A stretch of DNA of 64,000 nt, taken from the NCBI GenBank assembly GCA_003118195.1, contig BEXV01000196.1, positions 181,878-245,877 of the forward strand, read 5' to 3'. This document shows, one piece after another, positions 56,401 to 64,000 of this stretch (position 1 is the first letter of the stretch; each line of letters opens with the position of its first letter). The notes under the pieces are model-generated. The model did not search any database. It was not told where the DNA came from and saw only the letters and a list, made by a program, of their open reading frames with translations. The stretch comes from Hemicentrotus pulcherrimus. Its lineage: Eukaryota > Echinodermata > Echinoidea > Camarodonta > Strongylocentrotidae. The position numbers were made by a program, and so were the translations under genes.

Positions 56401-59400
56401 GAACGCAGATCATGCAGGGTGTGATGTGAGGATGTTTGTACAAGCGATGGTGCAGGAAATTGCGAAAGTCTCTCAGCCTCACCTGTATCTTGAAATACAG
56501 AATCGGGAGAAGAGATGGAGGGCCAGATGGTTCACGCTGGGGATCGTGGCTCCCAATTTATTTTTTTCAAGGAAAAATTAGTGAATTTTCATCCCAAATT
56601 TATGACTGACGTGAAGTTATTTTATTTTTGTTTGTTATTGTTTTGCCTAGAAAGATTTATTGACTTTAATATCACATCTTGATTAACGTGAAATTTATTT
56701 CATATTTCATAATTTAGATTTCCAGGGATAAATTTGTGATTTTCCCCCATAATTTGTTATTGACTTGAAATCTAATGTATACATTAAAGCTCGCTGATAC
56801 TTATTAATTACGATCTTATAACTATCATCATTGGATGAAAAACAAGTTTACATCTTTTAACTTTACTTTAAGTTGTCAAATGGCGCATTTTAGTCTACTG
56901 GTAAAAAAAAAAAATCATACTTGTTCTAGAGAACGAAATAATTCCAAATATAGAACAGTTCTTTCAAACAGCTAATGCCTGAGGCAGGTGTGTATATTTA
57001 AACAAACCTTATTCGCTTAGGGTAAAATGATACATCAAGCAATTGAATTGAACGATATAGACTCGGGTTCGCATTACGGTAAGTGGATTGTATAACTTTA
57101 ATGGAATATAGATTATGTAAATTAAATACAAGGTCCGGATTAATGTAACTATAGACGTAATTGAATCGGAAATGCTCTCTGATATGGCGCTCCATTAGGA
57201 CAACAAGTTCATACTGGGAAGTATAAATTCATACCGCTAATACACAAACCATTCGATGGGGATATATATATACATGCAAAGTGAAATATCGGATTCACCA
57301 ATTGAATTCAATTTCAACCCCCAACTTAGGTAGTCGTTAAAATGTGCATACATGTAGGTCATTTAAATGCAAACCACGCATCCGAGCAATCATTTATTAT
57401 TTAGGGCTCTTGCATAAAAGGGGAAGGCTTTTTGCTCGTACATATTAAAATAAATAGGCTCTCCGGACCCCGGGCATTGGGCAATTTATCCCAGCTGATT
57501 TTTTTATTGCAATATACATACATGTGACGGATTCAAAAACACAGTTAACAGTAATACATTCTCGCGGGTAGCACAGATGTTTTGGTTGAACAATGGCATG
57601 TTCTATAGGTTGGAGCAACAACAGTAAGCTCAATCACAACAAAAGAAAACCTTTGCGCTGCTACTTTTTGGTTATTTCACAGACATGAAATGTTTCTTCA
57701 GTCTATAATTACAAGCCCAACATAAATTACCTCGTTAAACACACACACACGCACACACCAAAACAAATCAATAAAGCGAACCTATTGTTGTTTCAGAATT
57801 TTATGAATGTCTAAATGAATCAGTTGTTTCCTTAAATTAGCACCATTCTTATTTCGCACTCTTACGTACAGTAATAAAAACATTTACTATTGAACTAATG
57901 TAAATAAAGATTACAAAATGCAACAAAGGTCCAATTTGTATAGGTAAAACGTGATTATAGATTCCGATCCGTATTGCTAAGCTGTGAAACTTTAATGCTT
58001 CTTTCCAGCTAACTCGTTCTTATTCATGGACAGCACAAGGTATCAACTCGAGAAGGAACTCAACATTTCTGTAATTTTAGTTGTTGTTCATTCTGCTTAT
58101 ATATTATTTGCATTTATTTGTGCCGAGACAAATATAATAATGGTACAAGACTTAAGTCTGGAGAAACAACAATGTCTTGTCATCGATCTGCAGATAGCGT
58201 AGATAAAACAATTAATGTTAAATCTTTGAATAAAAAGTAGCTAAAAATATTGAAAAAACAGATTGAAGGAACTGTGAAATGTATCTGTTTGTGACCGGTA
58301 TATATTATGTAAAGATTTAGAGCAATCTCGATCAAGAGATAAATGTAAAGAAGTCACTAAAAGTTGGCACTAAACTATGTTGTGTAAATGTAAACTTTTA
58401 CATTCCATCTCTTCAAGCGATGAAGTATATTTTAACCCTGTGTGCTAATGTCTTCTGAAACTCTCCATTCGAATCTTTCCTTTCTATTATATCTTAAAGT
58501 AATTTTAGCTTTTTAATTTTTTAAATTTAAGTTTTATCACTCTCATACGGTCCTTTTTTTTCTTACTATTTACCACAATGCTATATCATTATGACCAATG
58601 CAGATATATATAAGGAAAAGTGAGACGACGCTTTATTTGGCGTCAAAGCGCGTTGTCAGCATCAATCTGGCTTCACCTTCTTTATGTTTATATCCACACT
58701 AAGGAGGCTGACGATAGATAGACATTGATGATATGCTGGCAGTATAGTATATCTGTTTGGCGAGTGTAAATATACGGTGGAGCAATTTGGAATAAGGTGG
58801 GTTTATGAAACCGGGTTGAGTAATTGGGTTCTCTCGGCACACCAGAGACGAATCCCGCATTGGCATGTTAGGGTATAGGTAGCATAAATGAGGTGAAAAC
58901 CTAAAACCGTTTGATTTTCTCCTAACGCGGCAGTCGCGCTAAATTGAACGTTGATGCAAAAGATAACCTGCGTAAAATTCTACATAAGAAGCTGGTTATG
59001 TGGGATTTGGTAAATCACTCGAAATTAACATTTCTGGTTTGGATATTTCTCTTGGTTTTTTTTTTATATCGAATCGAAATATAGAAAAAATGTGGATGAT
59101 ATGTATGTTTTTAGCGGTACTGAAAGCTGAAAGAACAAATGGATCGATCGGACTAAAGTTCTCTTAAAATTAAAAAATAAAAGTGATCATTATGGGGAAA
59201 ATAAATCTTATTTTTGACACAAATTCCCATAACAAATCTCATTTACTACAAAACAGATTGCTCCTTAGAACATGTCTCATGCTTTTCCAATAATTTGGCA
59301 AGAATAATAATGGCGTCATATAGGGCCTTCTGCTGTAATTTGAAAATTGTAATGAAATCGGAAGCCTTTCCTCGGGGAGTCCATGTCATGGGTCCTTTTC

Positions 59401-62369
59401 CAATGAATCGTGAACTATGCTACGAGTTGTGGGATTATATCGTGGAGGTGTTGTAGTCATCAAATTATATTCACCACACAGGCTTTTGTGGAGGAGATGT
59501 TAAAGGCATATGAAGTTGCCTTCTGGTTTGCTGATGATGTTACACGCTGTGCGCTGTCAGGCAGACATTACAGATGCTGCGACAGGTAATTTAGCAAGCC
59601 TCCATTCTTGGGGACCGTTCACACGCATCGAACTGCTTCAGCACGGAAAATTATTATAATGGTAAATAGTGTTTACTGATCCTCATATATGATAAAAAGG
59701 ATAACATTGCGAATGGGCCCTTGGTAGGATTTTATTTCCGAGGTCTAGGAATTTCGAGCGCGATAGCCAAAGTGGACTTTGTGATCTTTTAAGGTTAAAG
59801 ACGACAAACTTGCTTTTAGAAAACTGTGTCTTAAAATCATTTATAGATGTTTGTTAAGGAAGGAAATTAAAAGGCTGGGGCTGCTGTTGTTTATGTCTTT
59901 TTAAGGCAGAAGCATTCTCATGCCAAATGGGAACGGGCCTTATGACTCCGAACATTATAGCCGCTGTTATCGTTGTAGTGACGTTAATTGGGAAATGTTG
60001 TCGGTGCGGTGTCAGGCTATTGTGATCATCTAATTATGCATGCAGTCAATGATGGATTACGAACGATAGTGGTGAAAAGTGCACGACCTATTCAAGTTCA
60101 AGATATCACGAAAAAGATAATATTAAGAGGGTAACTCTGTCAAAAGGTCATTCCTTTTTTAAACTGGCGCATGGTAATACACAAAAACATCTACGAAAAA
60201 TACAACCAGGGTACACATCTTTTCTAGGAATAAGTAATACAAATCGAGAGTAATAACAAGACTTGTTAATACCAGGCAGGTATATGCGCCATATGTACAT
60301 ACACTGCACATACTTATTGTGTACGTATGTGTTTGTTTGGTAAAGTTTATTGTGACACAATTATCACAATATACTCATGTTTCATCCTTAATTAAACAAA
60401 GGTAGTAATATGTGACAAAATCAACATGATATATTCTCAATTATGAGCAGTGGCTGTGTGTTACCTCAGGCCAATCTAACTATGATAACACACCACGCTC
60501 GTGCAATAATACGGACAGTACTTCGATTTAACCATCGTACAATTGAATTATCAGCTGTGTATTGACTTCTTTATAGCGTGTCAATAGATGGTTGCCAAAC
60601 GGAATCGACCTTCCTCACTGTCACTCAGAATCATATGTGCATATAAGCATGCAATCGTGTTATAAGCATGTAATTGACTGCCAGACGTGTATTTTTTTAA
60701 AAGTCAATTTATCAATTATCATCGCACCAACTTATGATTGCTCTGGCCAATAAATCATTTCTTCACGAGGAGGAGAAAGTGTGGGCAGCGGTGCAGGTAT
60801 AGTGCCCTATCGTATTCAATATAAAAGAAGTGCTACCAAGCCCAAGTTTCAAAAAAGTATTCTAGTAAAATTAAGTTAAAACGTTACTGTGCATACTGAT
60901 CGAGAATCGATTTTGTTTTGTTTTTCTACCTCAAGTACAATACATTCTGCATACACTTTCCAATTTAGATCGACATATCTTTTTAAGTGAAGGTTTTAAC
61001 AACAACCAAATAAAAATGGCAAAAAAGAAGAGACAGAAAAAACATAAAGATATAATCTCAGAATGGTAAAGCAAAGAATACAGAAAATACGGAAAGCGTT
61101 CAACCCTGAAATAATTGAACATGACTCGAGACTTCACGCGTTACGCGTTATATTTTCAGACGCGTGAAATATCGCGCTCTACAGTATTAGCGTATTTTCA
61201 CCGGTCGGATAAGACGCACGCTTATTCGATAATCGAATTCATTCAAGCGGATCAGTTCAAGATCAGATTTGGTGCCTGCAATAAATCAGTCAAACAGAAG
61301 TCCAAACCTGATGTAGAGCACTTGTAGGTAGACTTTTGAAAAGAAGATGTACACTCCTGATATTGACATTTTTAAAGTCTATCCGCCATCAATTTTTGTT
61401 GAAGTGAAATAATATTATGAATTCATGCATTCAACTGTCATTTCTATCACCATTCCATGTTTCCACATCTTCATGTTGAGTATTAATATATAAACGACGA
61501 GACTGATCATTCCACGCATCGTTTGATAAATACCTCATTTCAAATTCAATATAAGGTTGGATTATGGGCAAGGTAAACAAATGATGTGTGCGCTTTCTCG
61601 CTCATTTTGTTACTACATGGCAAAATATCATAGTGGCAATATTGTAGGTGCAAGTCTCAAATATACTCGATCTTGCGGACTTCCGTTCTCTTGAACTCTT
61701 ACAAGGCCAGGGGAAATCGATTTCGCGAACATTTGGTCAAGAGGGCTTTAGACTGTTAATTAGAAGCATCTAAAGATAAACATTGTCGAGTATCCTTTCT
61801 ATTAAGAAACGAGGAATAATTTTGTATTTAAGAAAAAAATCATTGTGATTTAAATGCTTAAACATTTAAATAAATGTCAATCCTTTGCAGGGTCCCTCCG
61901 AAACATGCCTTTAAGTCCTTAATCAGCTGAATGCTATGACAAATGATGCGCGATTTGACAAGTCTGATAATGGATTCTTACACCTAGGGCAGCTGTTTAC
62001 GTGAATACAGTTCAAGCCATTTGCTCGGCAAATCCTGCATATTCCGACCATTAGAGTAACAGAACATTATTCTGCGCTTCCTTGTATAGTGCGCAGAATT
62101 AAGACTTTCCTCTTGCATTACTATATGGCTCTTGGTAATATGTTAACACTGGATAATCCATCTTTGTCAATTGTTCTTTGCTAGACATGTTGTTGCTCGA
62201 TTGTCACAGTTCAAACACGATATTGAATATATCATACTTTGTAAAATGTTGTCGGAAAGAGAAAACAGAATTCATAGATTAAAAGTACATCAACAATTAT
62301 ACAGAACATTACTCCTAAATTTAAAAGAGATACGAAAGAAAAGTAACTGCTTATTTTTAACTGATTAAG

Positions 62370-63050
62370 TAAATCTACTGTAGATTAAGCAGTATATAGT
62401 CACCATAATATAAAATTTACATCTACTAGTCAATTTAAGAGGAGTATACAATGCAATGTACAATAGTACATCTACATCGCCTACAGATTAAAAAAAAAAG
62501 AAGCATATCCAAATGTACAATAGACCAACCCAGTATATCTACATCTACTATAGATCGATACATTATATCAACATCTATGATAGATAAAACTATATTTACT
62601 TACATGTAATACATATCAACATCTGATACAAACATATAAATATCAAAATAGTACACCTACATCTATTAAAGATCAGAGCTCCATATCTAAATATACAACA
62701 GAATAATGCATTATTTCCACATCCATATAGAGTCATATCAATATAATACTTACTTCTAACTTGAATTAATTAAAATATAAAAATAGATTATCTCCATCCA
62801 CTAAAGATCAGTACAGTATATTCATATCTACTTCAGATCTAAACGATGTGTCTAAAAATCTATATAGAGTAAGGAAGGTATCTGCATCTACTCAGAGTAA
62901 AAAAACAGTATCTATATCTCTTTCAAACCCCAAAGCTATATTTATTTAATCATGTCAAATAATACGTCTATATCTACTGAAGATTTAACAATGTACCTAT
63001 TTCTCCTGTTTAGGACACAATAGTTAATCCATATCTACCAAATACGCAGT
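62370..63050. repeat. Degenerate ~30-bp satellite (ATCTACATCTACTA-type unit)
   Basis: About twenty diverged copies of a unit built on ATCTACATCTACTATAGATC followed by a T/A-rich spacer such as AGTACAGTAT. The unit contains the dyad ATCTAC-TATAGAT. Copies near 62538, 62569 and 62649 are clearest. It is non-coding. Confidence 0.7.
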
Positions 63051-64000
63051 GCAAATGGAGAAAATTCCTAAACATGGAGGAAATTGAAATTTTAAATGGT
63101 CCTTTCATGTACATGAATATGAAGGGCTCGCCCCAATTTGAATTTAATATAAGTGGTCTTTGATTTCATATTTTGCATATAGTTTCGCGTTTTGTCATGT
63201 CTTTATTGGATTTATCTACTTCAATGCTCATAATGGCTTAGACAAGTTAAGGGGAGTTCGCATGTAAGTATTTGGGAATAATTGCCTGTCCTAGCTTCCC
63301 CCACAAATCATTTGACATCACTACCTCCACAGGGACCCTTCCCCTGCCCCCACAACTCACAAACACATATAACCACAAATTTAGAAAGGAGGGGTAAATT
63401 GAATGAGTGGGAAACTTGGTCCGAATTGAAAAGCAATATTCATGGTCATATGCCAATTTTGGAGAGTGAATGCAAATTGAAATCACTTTGAGGCACATCA
63501 ATATACGTATCGTTTGGGAGAAAGAAAATGCGACCCGCCATACGGTACTGCACAGCCAAAAACAAAGGACTGCTCCGAATAATAAAAAAAATGTTTCATG
63601 ACGCAGGACGCTGAAAATAAATGTTTTTAAAACGAGATAGTGCATGGAATTACAATGTTACAAAACCATGGATAGGAAACACGAAATTCAATAATGAATG
63701 AAGTCAGTAATGATTACATAATTTGAAAACAGAATTAGATAATATTAATGAATGTATGTAAAATGATGTTACTCAGAATTTCGTAATGTGTTCTTTTGCA
63801 TCGTTGGGCCTAAGTGATTAGAAAAAAATGTATACAATTTTGACAATAACATCGCATGGATCGCAGGTATCAACCAGAATTGTCAGACGATGTTAATATT
63901 GAACGTTTTTCATGGCAGGCAGTGAACAGACAAATATCAAATTACCGTACTCGCTTATTCTATTACAGACAATAATTGTAGCCTATATAGATGTCCCTTT

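Larger units (their letters stand above)
50355..64000. other. Upstream flank of the receptor gene, no exon supported
   Basis: These 13.6 kb show no recognisable coding exon on either strand. Content is listed separately: TTC run (50433-50479), TTAA element (51017), CT repeats (52431-52497 and 52555-52610), foldback element (53184), an N at 55659 and the satellite at 62370. A distant promoter or non-coding first exon of the receptor could lie here. Confidence 0.5.

Overview
The window is nuclear DNA of an animal. The genes have short exons, GT-AG introns of 0.3-10 kb and abundant dispersed repeats. Gene content and repeat style (TTAA-flanked foldback elements, tRNA-derived SINE heads, TC and TAGATC microsatellites) suggest a marine invertebrate deuterostome, most likely a sea urchin. 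That placement is inference; nothing here identifies the species. Several short N runs show it comes from a draft assembly.

The left part (about 0.4-29.6 kb, + strand) holds two complete tandem paralogues of peroxisomal acyl-CoA oxidase 3 (ACOX3, the branched-chain or pristanoyl-CoA oxidase type). Copy A (395-14539, 15 coding exons, 740 aa) and copy B (18647-29608, 15 coding exons, 700 aa) have the same exon boundaries and phases. Both keep the catalytic Tyr-Glu-Gly motif and the Cys-Gly-Gly-His-Gly-Tyr signature, and both end in Ala-Lys-Leu, a peroxisomal targeting signal. Three exons carry patches of near-identity that run into the adjoining intron or 3' UTR, as expected from gene conversion. 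Copy A also has a broken tandem duplicate of exon 5 inside intron 5. Its introns are full of mobile-element debris, including two copies of one TTAA-flanked foldback element.

The right part holds one gene on the - strand, a nicotinic acetylcholine receptor alpha-type subunit of 611 aa. Six exons lie between 34683 and 40573, and a likely signal-peptide exon lies 9.7 kb upstream at 50273-50354. It has the Cys-loop, the vicinal Cys pair and all the agonist-binding aromatics. Its M2 pore segment is unusual: Gly replaces the selectivity-filter Glu at -1', Trp sits at 13', and Gln replaces the outer-ring Glu at 20'. This is the most biologically interesting feature of the window.

The spacer at 29.6-34.7 kb and the region from 50.4 to 64 kb contain no exon I can support. 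They hold microsatellites, a 0.7-kb TTAA-flanked element, a second copy of a GGGGGTGTT-ended foldback element and a degenerate ~30-bp satellite. Inside the long first intron of the receptor gene there is an apparent false duplication at an assembly join and a pair of near-perfect palindromes with one-base loops. The acyl-CoA oxidases and the receptor have no evident functional link. I found no novel multi-gene system.
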